Shown here: piece by piece, positions 9,501 to 18,377 of the stretch
Position numbering within the stretch: position 1 is the first letter of the stretch
Layout: every line of letters begins with the position of its first letter
DNA from: Mycobacterium sp. AT1
GTDB lineage: Bacteria; Actinomycetota; Actinomycetes; Mycobacteriales; Mycobacteriaceae
Direction: 5' to 3'
NCBI RefSeq assembly: GCF_002043095.1
Contig: NZ_MVOC01000019.1
Location: forward strand, 1 to 47,385
Length of the DNA stretch: 47,385 nt
Translations under genes and position numbers: made by a program
The notes under the pieces: model-generated
The model's database searches: none
What the model was told of the DNA's origin: nothing
Seen by the model: only the letters and a program-made list of their open reading frames with translations

Positions 9501-9506
9501 TAGGCT
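9501..9506 (+). promoter_or_regulatory. -10 box (TAGGCT) placed for leaderless map
   Basis: TAGGCT is separated from the map ATG at 9513 by exactly 6 bases, the distance from a -10 box to the transcription start. No Shine-Dalgarno sequence is present, which fits leaderless translation. Confidence 0.5.
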
Positions 9507-9512
9507 GGGACG

Positions 9513-10373
9513 ATGTCCGTTCGCACCGCACTCCGCCCCGGTGAGCTCTCCCCGACGCTCCCGGTGCCCAAGTCGATCTCGCGCCCCGAATACGCCTGGA
9601 AGTCCAGCGTGCAGGAGGGCTCCGAGCCGTGGGTCCAGGCGCCCGACGTCATTGAGCGGATGCGCGTTGCCGGCCGCATCGCCGCCAACGCGCTCGCCGA
9701 GGCGGGCAAGGCGGTCGCGCCCGGTGTCACCACCGATCAACTGGACCGCATCGCCCACGAATACATGGTCGACCATGGGGCGTACCCCTCGACGCTGGGC
9801 TACAAGAGCTTCCCCAAGTCCTGCTGCACGTCGCTCAACGAGGTCATCTGCCACGGCATCCCCGACTCGACGGTCGTCCAGGACGGCGACATCGTCAACA
9901 TCGACGTGACCGCCTACATCGACGGCGTCCACGGCGACACCAACGCCACCTTCCTCGCCGGTGAGGTGTCCGAGGAACACCGACTGCTCGTCGAACGCAC
10001 CCACGAGGCGACCATGCGGGCGATCAAGGCCGTCAAGCCCGGCAGGCAGTTGTCCGTCGTCGGCCGCGTCATCGAGGCGTACGCGAACCGGTTCGGCTAC
10101 AACGTCGTTCGTGACTTCACCGGCCACGGCATCGGCACCACGTTCCACAACGGACTGGTGGTCCTGCACTACGACCAGCCCGCGGTCGACACCGTCCTCG
10201 AGCCCGGCATGACCTTCACCATCGAGCCCATGATCAACCTCGGTGCGCTGGACTACGAGATCTGGGACGACGGCTGGACCGTCGCGACGGTGGACAAGAA
10301 GTGGACCGCACAGTTCGAGCACACCCTGGTGGTCACCGACGACGGTGCCGAGATCCTGACGCTCCCGGAGTGA
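9513..10373 (+). CDS. map: Methionine aminopeptidase, type I (MapB-like)
   Basis: This cytosolic metalloenzyme removes the initiator methionine from nascent proteins. The 286 residues include the roughly 40-residue N-terminal extension with an SH3-ligand-like Pro pattern ([11 protein letters not shown]) known for actinobacterial MapB. The five metal ligands are visible: Asp in [10 protein letters not shown], Asp in HGDTNATF, His in FTGHGIG, Glu in TIEPM and Glu in QFEHT. The stop overlaps the cobQ start by 4 bases (GTGA). In M. tuberculosis mapB is followed by glnA4; here about 8 kb of other genes intervene. Confidence 0.96.
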   Translation: MSVRTALRPGELSPTLPVPKSISRPEYAWKSSVQEGSEPWVQAPDVIERMRVAGRIAANALAEAGKAVAPGVTTDQLDRIAHEYMVDHGAYPSTLGYKSFPKSCCTSLNEVICHGIPDSTVVQDGDIVNIDVTAYIDGVHGDTNATFLAGEVSEEHRLLVERTHEATMRAIKAVKPGRQLSVVGRVIEAYANRFGYNVVRDFTGHGIGTTFHNGLVVLHYDQPAVDTVLEPGMTFTIEPMINLGALDYEIWDDGWTVATVDKKWTAQFEHTLVVTDDGAEILTLPE

Positions 10374-11860
10374 CCGGCGCGCTGCTGGTCGCGGGCACCA
10401 CCTCCGACGCCGGCAAGTCCACGGTGGTCGCCGGTCTGTGCCGGTTGTTGGCGCGCAAGGGCATTCGCGTTGCGCCATTCAAGGCGCAGAACATGTCCAA
10501 CAATTCGGCCGTCACGGTCGAGGGCGGTGAGATCGGTCGCGCCCAGGCCATGCAGGCCAGGGCGGCGGGTCTCGAACCGAGCGTGCGATTCAACCCCGTC
10601 CTGCTCAAACCGGGCGGCGACCGGACCTCACAACTGGTGGTCATGGGCCAGGTCGTCGGCACGGTCGCCGCGGGTGACTACTTCCACCACCGCGCGATGC
10701 TTGCCAAGGTGGTCAACGACCAACTCGACTCCCTGAGAACCGAATTCGACGTCGTCATCTGCGAGGGCGCCGGCTCACCCGCCGAAATCAACCTGCGGGC
10801 AACCGACCTCGCCAACATGGGGCTGGCGCGGGCGGCGAACCTCCCGGTGCTCGTGGTCGGAGACATCGACCGCGGCGGGGTGCTGGCGCACTTCTTCGGC
10901 ACCGTCGCGGTACTCGAACCCGACGATCAGCGGCTCATCGCAGGCTTCGTCGTCAACAAGTTCCGCGGCGATCCGGCCCTGTTGGCACCGGGCCTGGACC
11001 AGCTCGAGCGACTGTCCGGGCGGCCTACCTACGGCGTCGTCCCATACGACGACGGTCTGTGGCTCGACGCGGAGGACTCGCTGTCCGTCCAATCCCAACG
11101 AATCGTGGGGAAACCAGTCCCGCCGAAAGGCAGGGACACGCTCCGGGTGGCCGCGGTCCGGCTGCCCCGCATCTCCAACTCCACCGACGTCGAGGCGCTG
11201 GCGTGTGAGCCGGGCGTGGTGGTCCGGTGGGTCGCCGACGTCGCGGACCTGGCCGACGCCGACGTCGTCGTCCTGCCGGGAAGCAAGGCAACGGTGTCCG
11301 ACCTCGCGTGGCTGCGAGAGCGCGGACTGGCGGACGGCGTCCTCGCGCACGCCGCGTCCGGGCGCGCCGTCGTCGGCATCTGCGGCGGGTTTCAGATGCT
11401 CTGCCGAACCGTCGACGATCCGGTCGAGTCGCGCCTGGGACGCGTCGCGGGGCTCGGCCTGCTGGACGCCGACATCGTCTTCGCCACGGACAAGACCCTG
11501 AAGCACTGGGAGACGCCGTTGCGCGGGTACGAGATTCACCACGGCCAGGTGGCACGCACGTCCGAGGACACGTGGCTCGACGTCGGCATCCGGCGCGGCG
11601 CCGTGTACGGCACGCACTGGCACGGCCTGTTCGACAACGACGACGTGCGACGCCAATGGCTCACCGACGCCGCCGCGGCGGCGGACCGGCACGGATTCGT
11701 CGTCGCCAAGGACGTCGACGTCACCGGCAGGCGTGACGCCCAACTCGACGCGATGGCCGACCTGCTCGCCGAACACCTCGACCTCGACGCGGTGACGGAT
11801 CTGCTCACCGGGGGTGCGCCGTCGCGCCCCGTGATCACCTCGCACCTCGACCTTCGCTGA
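10370..11860 (+). CDS. cobQ: Cobyric acid synthase
   Basis: CobQ amidates the b, d, e and g carboxylates of adenosylcobyrinic acid a,c-diamide, using glutamine and ATP, in cobalamin synthesis. The 496-residue protein has the N-terminal dethiobiotin-synthetase-like ATPase domain ([10 protein letters not shown] at residues 9-18, [11 protein letters not shown]). It also has a C-terminal class I glutamine amidotransferase domain with the nucleophile in GICGGFQM and the catalytic His in YGTHWHG. The GTG at 10370 overlaps the map stop and gives the normal length; upstream in-frame codons lie inside map. In M. tuberculosis cobQ1 lies elsewhere in the genome, so its position is a difference in gene order. 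Confidence 0.95.
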   Translation: MTGALLVAGTTSDAGKSTVVAGLCRLLARKGIRVAPFKAQNMSNNSAVTVEGGEIGRAQAMQARAAGLEPSVRFNPVLLKPGGDRTSQLVVMGQVVGTVAAGDYFHHRAMLAKVVNDQLDSLRTEFDVVICEGAGSPAEINLRATDLANMGLARAANLPVLVVGDIDRGGVLAHFFGTVAVLEPDDQRLIAGFVVNKFRGDPALLAPGLDQLERLSGRPTYGVVPYDDGLWLDAEDSLSVQSQRIVGKPVPPKGRDTLRVAAVRLPRISNSTDVEALACEPGVVVRWVADVADLADADVVVLPGSKATVSDLAWLRERGLADGVLAHAASGRAVVGICGGFQMLCRTVDDPVESRLGRVAGLGLLDADIVFATDKTLKHWETPLRGYEIHHGQVARTSEDTWLDVGIRRGAVYGTHWHGLFDNDDVRRQWLTDAAAAADRHGFVVAKDVDVTGRRDAQLDAMADLLAEHLDLDAVTDLLTGGAPSRPVITSHLDLR

Positions 11861-11861
11861 G

Positions 11862-11867
11862 TAGCCT
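11862..11867 (+). promoter_or_regulatory. -10 box (TAGCCT) placed for a leaderless lipoprotein gene
   Basis: TAGCCT lies one base after the cobQ stop and 6 bases before the ATG at 11874. The same TGAGTAGCCT junction occurs after the PBP gene. AAGG is present between box and ATG, but too close to the ATG for a normal ribosome-binding site. Confidence 0.5.
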
Positions 11868-11873
11868 TCAAGG

Positions 11874-12536
11874 ATGCGAGCGGCATCCAAGGCAGTCGTC
11901 ATCGCGGTCGCAATGGTCGTGTCCCTGTCCGGCTGCGCCGTCGAGGGCACCCCGACGTGGCCCGGTGCGCGACTGGACGCCACGTTGCTGACCGCCGAGG
12001 ACTTTCCGCCCGGCGTCCGGTTCGACCGCGTCCTCGAGCAACCAGGAACCCCCGACGGAGCGGACCGACCACCGGCGATGGAGTCCGAGCCGGAGGGGTG
12101 TGCCGACGGGTTGACCAAGGACATCGCGGCGTCGGTCGACCGAGGACCGGGAAGCTCCGCGAAGTACAACGTGTCCTACGACGGAGCTCGGATCGTGATG
12201 ACGATCCTGGTGGCCGCCTTGGACCTCCGTCGCCTCGAAGCCACCGCGACCCGGTGTGAGCTGTACGTGACCTACTTCGACAAGGCGTCGGACCCGATCC
12301 TGATGACGACCACCAAGATGGAGTCGTCGCGCCCGCAGTCGCTGATCTACCAGCAGACCATGCAGTTGCATGGCGAGGAGAGCAGCGTCTACTTCACGTT
12401 CGAGAACATCGGCGAGTCGGGAATGTTCGGCATCGCGTTCCCGACCCCAGATTCCACCATCTCCGTCAAAGGGTCGCTGCCGCAAACGTTTCTGGACGTC
12501 ACCGCCAAGCAGGCCGAGCGGCTGAGGCAACCCTGA
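11874..12536 (+). CDS. Putative mycobacterial lipoprotein of unknown function
   Basis: The 220-residue product has a signal peptide ending in the lipobox LSGC (Cys21), followed by AVEGTPTW. The mature part contains LTAEDFPPGVRFDRV, a C-x(n)-C pair (EGCADG and TRCELY) that could form a disulfide, and predicted alternating strands and helices. The LTAEDFPxG opening resembles small mycobacterial lipoproteins of the DUF5642 or PknH-sensor-like types, but I cannot assign a family securely. No enzyme motif is seen. It sits between cobQ and a pseudo-hydrolase and has its own candidate promoter, so functional linkage to cobalamin synthesis is not implied. Confidence 0.75.
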   Translation: MRAASKAVVIAVAMVVSLSGCAVEGTPTWPGARLDATLLTAEDFPPGVRFDRVLEQPGTPDGADRPPAMESEPEGCADGLTKDIAASVDRGPGSSAKYNVSYDGARIVMTILVAALDLRRLEATATRCELYVTYFDKASDPILMTTTKMESSRPQSLIYQQTMQLHGEESSVYFTFENIGESGMFGIAFPTPDSTISVKGSLPQTFLDVTAKQAERLRQP

Positions 12537-12587
12537 GGGTTGCGTTGCAAGCCCGTGAAAACCCGACTGAACCCGAGCGAACCCCTG

Positions 12588-12593
12588 TAGCGT
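12588..12593 (+). promoter_or_regulatory. -10 box (TAGCGT) placed for a leaderless hydrolase-like gene
   Basis: TAGCGT is followed by 6 bases and then the ATG at 12600. There is no Shine-Dalgarno sequence. The same hexamer and spacing occur before the gene at 41374. Confidence 0.5.
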
Positions 12594-12599
12594 GGCGCA

Positions 12600-13160
12600 A
12601 TGCCATCGACCGTGCTCACCGTCGACGGGTTTCCTGCGACAGTCGACGTGTCCGGCCCCGAGAAGGGGTCGGTCGTCGTGCTGCTGGGGGCCGCGCAAGG
12701 GCCGGCGGCCTACGACGCGATCTGCGAACGCCTGCACACGGCATCGTTGCGGACGGTGGTCATCGCGCCAGACCCGCGGCTGAGCCCCAAGTCCGTCGTG
12801 GGGATACTCGACTCCGTTGGGGTGCGGTGGGCGCTTCTGGTTGGCGACCGGGTCGGGGGAGAACTGGCCTGGGAGTTGGCGGCCACCCGGCTGGACCGGT
12901 TCATCGGGTTGGTCGTCGTCGACCGTGGACATCCGCGCGTTCCGGATCAGGCGGGCGACGTTCGAGACGAGCACTGCCCGCCCGTTGAGGTGAACACCAC
13001 CGCGCTGGTGAGCTCGCCCGCGGCGCGCACCGTGGCCAAGGCCAGCCAGCGTTACGTCTACGGCGACTACCGCATCGTGGAGTTGCTGGGCCGCCGCAAC
13101 GCGCAGGAGTCCACGGCCCAACTGGCCGCCGAGATCGTGCTGCGCACCAGCACCTGGTGA
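12600..13160 (+). CDS. Short alpha/beta-hydrolase-like protein lacking the nucleophile serine
   Basis: The 186-residue protein looks like a shortened alpha/beta hydrolase. It has an early beta-strand pair (VVVLLGAAQGPAAYDAI), a helix-strand unit, and at the nucleophile-elbow position LLVGDRVGGELAWELA. The usual GHSxGG has become GDRVGG there, so the serine is absent. The lid region and the acid/His part are shortened. The C-terminus (RYVYGDYRIVELL, TAQLAAEIVLRTSTW) resembles the tail of larger mycobacterial hydrolases. It is probably a non-catalytic member rather than an active enzyme. The frame is intact with normal codon use, so it does not look like a recent pseudogene. Confidence 0.7.
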   Translation: MPSTVLTVDGFPATVDVSGPEKGSVVVLLGAAQGPAAYDAICERLHTASLRTVVIAPDPRLSPKSVVGILDSVGVRWALLVGDRVGGELAWELAATRLDRFIGLVVVDRGHPRVPDQAGDVRDEHCPPVEVNTTALVSSPAARTVAKASQRYVYGDYRIVELLGRRNAQESTAQLAAEIVLRTSTW

Positions 13161-13193
13161 CGTGGCCGCCGACCCGTTGTCGGCGGACTTCTC

Positions 13194-13199
13194 TATCCT
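13194..13199 (+). promoter_or_regulatory. -10 box (TATCCT) placed for the leaderless helicase gene
   Basis: TATCCT is followed by CGGTCC and then the ATG at 13206, a 6-base spacing. No Shine-Dalgarno sequence is present. This supports 13206 as the start. Confidence 0.5.
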
Positions 13200-13205
13200 C
13201 GGTCC

Positions 13206-16200
13206 ATGGTGCCGCCGCTCGGCCTCGTCCTCAACATCGGTGAGTTGGTCGCCGAGTTCGGTTCGGCGACGGTCAGCCGCGGCACGCGGTACGCCGACCT
13301 CGGACGAGTCAGTGACACCGACTGGAACGAGGAGGATCTCGAGCTCGTCGGCCTCTGTTCGGGTTCGGACGGACACAGGTATCGGGTGGCCGCCGGATTC
13401 CAGCGCTCGGGTGAGGATCTCCGGCTGGTGTGGGCCGAGTGCTCCTGCCCGGTGGGGGTCTACTGCAAGCATGCCGTCGCGCTGCTGCTGACGGCGTCGT
13501 CCAACCACCAGTCGCCCCCGCCCGCCGTCGACCGGTGGCGCACCGTGCTGACCAAGATGCTCGACGAGTTGGCGCCGCTGGGTGCCGAGGATGCCGCGCC
13601 GATGGGCCTCGAGTTCTCCGTCTCGCCACCGACTCGCTACCGCCCGCGTGCCGAGATCGCGCTGCGCCCCGTCACCGTCGGCAAGCGCGGCACCTGGATC
13701 AGGACCGGGGTCAACTGGCAACGGTTGTCCTACCACGCTGCCGCAGGCGAGTTCGACCGCGGACAGTACGACGCCCTGCGCGCCCTGGTTGGCGACGCCC
13801 AGCGGTCCGGCATCGTGCCGATCAACGACGTGATGACGATTTCCCGTGTGCCGTCTGGCTTTTGGTCTCGGCTGACCGATGCGATCGACGCTGGGGTGAC
13901 CATCGTCGCCCACGCCGGGAGCGGGCTGACCGGCGTCGACCTCGTCAAGAGCGCACAGCTGCGCCTCGACTTCGTCTCCGACGACGCGGGCGGCGCGACG
14001 ATGACGGTCGCGATGGTCGTCGACGGCGAGCGCTGCCCGACCGACGACGTCGGTCTCATCGGATCGCCCGTGCCACACGGCATGTACACGATCGCCGACG
14101 GCGTACTCCGGCTTGGCCGGTTCGACCCGGTGCCCGGACGCACGACGCTGGACCTCGTCCTCCGAAGGGAGGTCCTGCACATTCCCGCCGACATGGTGCC
14201 GGAGTTCTCGCTGGAGGTCCTTCCGCGGTTGGCCGACGTCACGCAGGTGGACGTGCAGGACGGCCTCTTCACCCCGCCAACGATCAGCGGACCGACGGCT
14301 GTGCTGACGCTGAAGTCGACCTCCGGCGGCATGCGTGCGTATTGGACCACTCGCTACCTGGTCAACGACCGGCACCACGAGTTCGAGCCAGGGTCGGCCG
14401 CGCAGCGCACCGCCTACCGGGACGCCGATGCCGAAACCTTGATGTGGGACGCGGTGCTTCCCGCGTTGAGAGCCGTCGCGGCCGCCTCGCGGACCTGGAA
14501 GCAACAAGCCGCACGTCATCTTCAGCAGCTGGCCAAGCGGACCATCTCCATTGCGCTCGTCGACGAGATGACCTCGGTCGCCCGGTCTCCCGACGCGGTC
14601 GCCGCCGCCGCGGCCGCGTCGCCGCCCACCCTTCTCTCGGGGGTCGACCTCACCCTGACCGAGGCGGCGGTACTGGTCGGCGAGGTGCTGCCTGCCCTGG
14701 ACTGCCGAGACGACTTCGTCCTCGACGTTGACCTGAGCGTGCCCAACTTCCGTGCCGCCGAGAACGCCCCTCAGCTGCAGTTCGGCAGCGGCGACGACGA
14801 GCCCGTGCGCAACGACTGGTTCGACCTGGGCATTTCGCTGACGATCGACGGCCAGGAGGTGTCCATCGCCTCGGTCATCGCCGAATTGGCCATGGGCGCA
14901 ACGCACATGCTCCTGCCCAACGGCGTCTACTTCCGGCTGGACACACCGGAACTCCTGCGGCTGCGGGAACTCATCGACGAGGCCCGCGCGCTTGGTGAGA
15001 TCGACGGCGACCGGGTGAACGCGGGTTCCCACAACGTCACCCTGTGGGAGGAGCTGCTGGCCCTCGGCGTGGTCGACGAGCAACTGGCCGGCTGGCAGGA
15101 GAGCCTGGCGATGCGGACCGCCGCCCGCCCGCCCGTGCCGGTGGAGGTGCCTGCCGGACTGGATGCGACGCTGCGCGACTATCAGCTCGACGGCCTGAGC
15201 TGGTTGTCGTTCCTGTGGGACAACCAGCTTGGTGGGGTGCTGGCCGACGACATGGGGCTCGGCAAGACCGTGCAGACCCTCGCCCTCATCGCCCGCGTCG
15301 CCGAGCAGGGCCCGCGGAGATTCCTGGTCGTCGCGCCGACGAGCGTCGTCACCAACTGGGTTGCCGAGTGTGGCCGATTCACACCCGGGTTGACGGCGGT
15401 GGCGGTGACCAGCACCGAGGCCCGATCGGGGACGTCGCTGGCGGAACGCGCGGCGACCGCCGACATCGTGGTCACCTCCTATGCCATCCTGCGCATCGAC
15501 TTCGAGGCATACGCCGGGATCGACTGGGCGGGAGTCATTCTCGACGAAGCTCAGTTCGTGAAGAACCACAACAGCAAGACCCACCAGTGCGTGCGTCGGC
15601 TGGACGCCCGATTCAAACTCGCCATCACCGGCACGCCGATGGAGAACAACCTGATGGAACTGTGGTCGCTGTTGTCGATCACCGCCCCTGGTCTGTTTCC
15701 GTCGCCCGCGGTCTTCACCCAACACTTCCGCAAGCCGATCGAATCGGGCACCGACCGGGAACGGCTTGCCGTGCTGCGCCGACGCATCAAGCCGATGATG
15801 TTGCGGCGCACCAAGGGGCAGGTCGCAGGCGAACTACCGCCGAAGCAGGAGCAGGTCCTCGCGCTCGACCTCGGGCCGAAGCATCGACGAATCTACGACA
15901 CCCGGATGGCCCGCGAGCGGCAGAAGGTGCTTGGGCTGCTTGGCGATTGGGAGAAGAATCGCTTCCAGATCTTGCGGTCGCTGACACTGCTGAGGCAGCT
16001 CAGCCTTCACGTCGGATTGGTCGACGAGTCGAAGATGGACGTCGCGGCGGCCAAGGTCGACTTCCTGGTCGAGCAGCTGCCGGAGCTGGTCGCCGAAGGA
16101 CACAGCGCCCTGGTCTTCAGCCAGTTCACCGGGTTCCTCGCGATCCTGCGGAGCCATCTGGACGCCGTCGGGGTGCGCTACAGCTACCTGGACGGGTCGT

Positions 16201-16556
16201 CGAGCTCGCAACAGCGGGATCAGGCGATCAACGACTTCAGAACGGGCGTCAACCAGGTGTTCCTGATCAGCTTGAAGGCCGGCGGTTTCGGGCTCAACCT
16301 CACCGAGGCCGACTACTGCTTCATCTGCGATCCGTGGTGGAATCCGGCGGCCGAGGCTCAGGCCGTCGACCGGACCCACCGCATCGGCCAGACGCGTCCG
16401 GTCACCGTCTACCGGCTCGTCTCGGAGGGCACCATCGAGGAGAAGGTCGTCGCGTTGCAGAACCGAAAGCGCGACCTGTTCGCCGCGGTCGTCGACGAGG
16501 GCGACGTCTTCGGAACGGCAATCACCGACTCCGACGTTCGAGAACTGTTCGGCTGA
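13206..16556 (+). CDS. SWIM zinc-finger SNF2-family helicase
   Basis: The 1116-residue protein has an N-terminal SWIM zinc finger (Cys79, Cys81, Cys87, His89 in CSCPVGVYCKH). A long middle region follows (bacterial SNF2 helicase-associated type), then a full SNF2 ATPase. Walker A is DMGLGKT with Lys687, the Walker B box is DEAQ at 780-783, TGTPMENN is motif III, and DRTHRIGQTRPV is motif VI. SNF2 ATPases translocate on double-stranded DNA and remodel protein-DNA complexes. It resembles M. tuberculosis HelZ in architecture. The function is probably in DNA repair or transcription recycling. Neighbours give no clear partner, and a terminator hairpin follows. Confidence 0.92.
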   Translation: MVPPLGLVLNIGELVAEFGSATVSRGTRYADLGRVSDTDWNEEDLELVGLCSGSDGHRYRVAAGFQRSGEDLRLVWAECSCPVGVYCKHAVALLLTASSNHQSPPPAVDRWRTVLTKMLDELAPLGAEDAAPMGLEFSVSPPTRYRPRAEIALRPVTVGKRGTWIRTGVNWQRLSYHAAAGEFDRGQYDALRALVGDAQRSGIVPINDVMTISRVPSGFWSRLTDAIDAGVTIVAHAGSGLTGVDLVKSAQLRLDFVSDDAGGATMTVAMVVDGERCPTDDVGLIGSPVPHGMYTIADGVLRLGRFDPVPGRTTLDLVLRREVLHIPADMVPEFSLEVLPRLADVTQVDVQDGLFTPPTISGPTAVLTLKSTSGGMRAYWTTRYLVNDRHHEFEPGSAAQRTAYRDADAETLMWDAVLPALRAVAAASRTWKQQAARHLQQLAKRTISIALVDEMTSVARSPDAVAAAAAASPPTLLSGVDLTLTEAAVLVGEVLPALDCRDDFVLDVDLSVPNFRAAENAPQLQFGSGDDEPVRNDWFDLGISLTIDGQEVSIASVIAELAMGATHMLLPNGVYFRLDTPELLRLRELIDEARALGEIDGDRVNAGSHNVTLWEELLALGVVDEQLAGWQESLAMRTAARPPVPVEVPAGLDATLRDYQLDGLSWLSFLWDNQLGGVLADDMGLGKTVQTLALIARVAEQGPRRFLVVAPTSVVTNWVAECGRFTPGLTAVAVTSTEARSGTSLAERAATADIVVTSYAILRIDFEAYAGIDWAGVILDEAQFVKNHNSKTHQCVRRLDARFKLAITGTPMENNLMELWSLLSITAPGLFPSPAVFTQHFRKPIESGTDRERLAVLRRRIKPMMLRRTKGQVAGELPPKQEQVLALDLGPKHRRIYDTRMARERQKVLGLLGDWEKNRFQILRSLTLLRQLSLHVGLVDESKMDVAAAKVDFLVEQLPELVAEGHSALVFSQFTGFLAILRSHLDAVGVRYSYLDGSSSSQQRDQAINDFRTGVNQVFLISLKAGGFGLNLTEADYCFICDPWWNPAAEAQAVDRTHRIGQTRPVTVYRLVSEGTIEEKVVALQNRKRDLFAAVVDEGDVFGTAITDSDVRELFG

Positions 16557-16565
16557 CGGCACCGA

Positions 16566-16592
16566 GCCCCTCGGCGTTGAAGCACGAGGGGC
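16566..16592. terminator. Bidirectional terminator hairpin between helicase and permease
   Basis: GCCCCTCG (16566-16573) pairs perfectly with CGAGGGGC (16585-16592) across an 11-base loop, in the 68-base gap between convergent genes. No strong U-tract is seen. Confidence 0.6.
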
Positions 16593-16624
16593 CCGGGGGT
16601 CTGTCGCCGAAGCGGGTGAGCGGT

Positions 16625-18193
16625 CTAGGTGAGGTCGAGTTCCTCGGCGACGGTCGTCACCTGCTTGATGGGTCCGGTGAACCACTTCTTCACCGACACG
16701 TGCCAGTAGATGAACAGCAGGATCAGCACGCCGCCGACGAGCAGCGGGGTGTAGTTGACGAACTTCCACTCGAAGCTCGGGTCCCACGGCATGCCGCCCA
16801 TCGAGGTTGGGAACATGGCGATGATCGAGGTGACGATGATCTCGACGAGCGCTACCGGCGCCATCCACTTGTGGTGACCGCGCAGATTCCACTTGCCGAC
16901 GGGGAACGAGTCCCCGGCCTTCCAGCGGTAGTAGATCGGCACCGCGAAGCACAGGTACAGGCCGACGACGCCGATGGAGACGACGGCGAAGAAGGCGACC
17001 GGGACGGGTGCGCCGTTGATGTCGACCTGGACGAGGGCGGGCAGCGTGATGAGGGCTGCGATCACGGCGGTGACCACCACGCCGTTGGCGGGGATCTTGT
17101 TCTTGCTGACCTTGGACCACAGCTGGTGTCCGGGCACCGCGCGGTCGCGGCTGAACGCGAACAGCATTCGGGAGCAGCTGGTCTGGCAGGCCGTGGTGCA
17201 GAACAGCTGGCCGGCCGTCGAGATCAGCAACACGACGCCCACCCACGGCGAGCTCATCGCCTGGCTGAAGATCACCGCGACCGCACCGCCACCCGCGGAC
17301 ACCGCGTCCGAGTCGTTGACCGCGAACAGGAAGGTGAGCAGCAGGATCCAGCCGCCGATCGCCGAGTAGAAGATGGACCGCCAAATGCCCTTGGCCGCAC
17401 CGTCGGCCGCGCTCTTGGTCTCCTCGGAGAGGTGCGCGGACGCGTCATAGCCGGTGATCGTGTACTGGGTGAGGATCGCCGAGATCGGCAGCACGAAGAG
17501 AAGCCACCCGACACCGGAGGTGGCACCGCCGAACATGCCGGTGTTGTTGATGGTCTTGGCGAAGACGTCGGACAGGCTGGCGTGCTGTTCGGGCACCACG
17601 ATCAGGATGGCGATGACGATGGTCGCGCCCGCCACGTGCCACCAGACCGAGACGTTGTTGATGACCGCGAGCAGGTGTGACGAGAAGATGTTGACGGTCG
17701 CGGCCAGCGCCAGGATCACCAGGAAGATGACGAAGACCCTCGTCAGGCTGTAACCGGCCAGCCAGTTCTCACTGAACGTGCCGAGGGTCAGGTCGAGGAA
17801 CGTCGCCGAGCCGTAGGCGACCGACGCCAGGATGGCGATGAGGCCGATGAGGTTCAGCCAGCCCGTGTAGAAGCCGGCCTTGGCGCCGCCGAGCTTGCTT
17901 GCCCACCAGTAGATGCCGCCGGAGGTGGGGTACGCCGACACCAGTTCGGACATGCACAGCCCGATGATGAGGATGAACACCGACACGATGGGCCAGCCCC
18001 AGGCGATGGCGGCGGGCCCGCCGTTGTTCCAGCCGAGGCCGAACGAGGTGAAGCAGCCCGCCAGGATCGAGATGATCGAGAACGAGATGGCGAAGTTGCT
18101 GAAGCTCGACCAGGAGCGGTTCAGCTCCTGGGTGTAGCCGAGTGATGCGAGGTGCTTTTCGTCGTCAGACAGTTCTTCGTGACCCTCTGGCAC
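16625..18193 (-). CDS. APC-superfamily amino acid/amine permease
   Basis: The 522-residue integral membrane protein has about 12 hydrophobic segments. Near the N-terminus is the APC signature region LNRSWSSFSNFAISFSIISI with a GGPAAIAWGW segment after it. A conserved EL[V/S]SAYPTSGGIYWWASKLGG block follows. This is the amino acid/GABA/choline permease subgroup. The GTG at 18193 is chosen because AGGAG lies 7 bases upstream; the open frame extends 14 codons further without a ribosome-binding site. It is divergent from glnA4, the first gene of an amine-degradation cluster, so it most likely imports the substrate of that pathway. Substrate specificity cannot be read from the sequence. Confidence 0.9.
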   Translation of the reverse strand: MPEGHEELSDDEKHLASLGYTQELNRSWSSFSNFAISFSIISILAGCFTSFGLGWNNGGPAAIAWGWPIVSVFILIIGLCMSELVSAYPTSGGIYWWASKLGGAKAGFYTGWLNLIGLIAILASVAYGSATFLDLTLGTFSENWLAGYSLTRVFVIFLVILALAATVNIFSSHLLAVINNVSVWWHVAGATIVIAILIVVPEQHASLSDVFAKTINNTGMFGGATSGVGWLLFVLPISAILTQYTITGYDASAHLSEETKSAADGAAKGIWRSIFYSAIGGWILLLTFLFAVNDSDAVSAGGGAVAVIFSQAMSSPWVGVVLLISTAGQLFCTTACQTSCSRMLFAFSRDRAVPGHQLWSKVSKNKIPANGVVVTAVIAALITLPALVQVDINGAPVPVAFFAVVSIGVVGLYLCFAVPIYYRWKAGDSFPVGKWNLRGHHKWMAPVALVEIIVTSIIAMFPTSMGGMPWDPSFEWKFVNYTPLLVGGVLILLFIYWHVSVKKWFTGPIKQVTTVAEELDLT

Positions 18194-18276
18194 GGTATTT
18201 CTCCTTCTCGGGGCAGCACCCAAGAGGGCGCTCACTGGTAGGGAGAATAGAGCCGCAATGGTCTGGTGTCCTACCT

Positions 18277-18306
18277 TTGGCGGTGACGGTCGTGTAAATC
18301 TATGAC
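18277..18306 (+). promoter_or_regulatory. Weak candidate promoter for the glnA4 operon
   Basis: TTGGCG and TATGAC are separated by 18 bases in the 184-base divergent gap between the permease and glnA4. Each matches the SigA consensus at 4 of 6 bases. I saw no convincing GntR operator palindrome in this gap. Confidence 0.3.
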
Positions 18307-18377
18307 CGAAATGCGCGGTGATCCGTTTCCAATGGTTGACTCACACCCATGTTCGTCGGTTTCGAGAGGCAGGGCAC

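Noticed and set aside
11868..15725. A 1285-codon open frame on the minus strand opposite the helicase and its neighbours
   Set aside because: It is a high-GC antisense shadow: Arg/Gly/Asp/His-rich, no recognisable domain, and it lies over three well-supported plus-strand genes.
11874..16556. Possible new phage-defence island (lipoprotein, pseudo-hydrolase, SNF2 helicase)
   Set aside because: No nuclease, methylase, phospholipase-D or sensor component is present, each gene appears to have its own promoter, and helicase context alone is insufficient.
18194..18377. GntR operator palindrome in the permease/glnA4 gap
   Set aside because: Several TGGT-like strings occur but none forms the expected TGGT-N-ACCA dyad.
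18318..18377. Longer glnA4 starting at 18318
   Set aside because: The extra 20 residues have no family similarity, and the 18378 ATG has a purine-rich ribosome-binding site.
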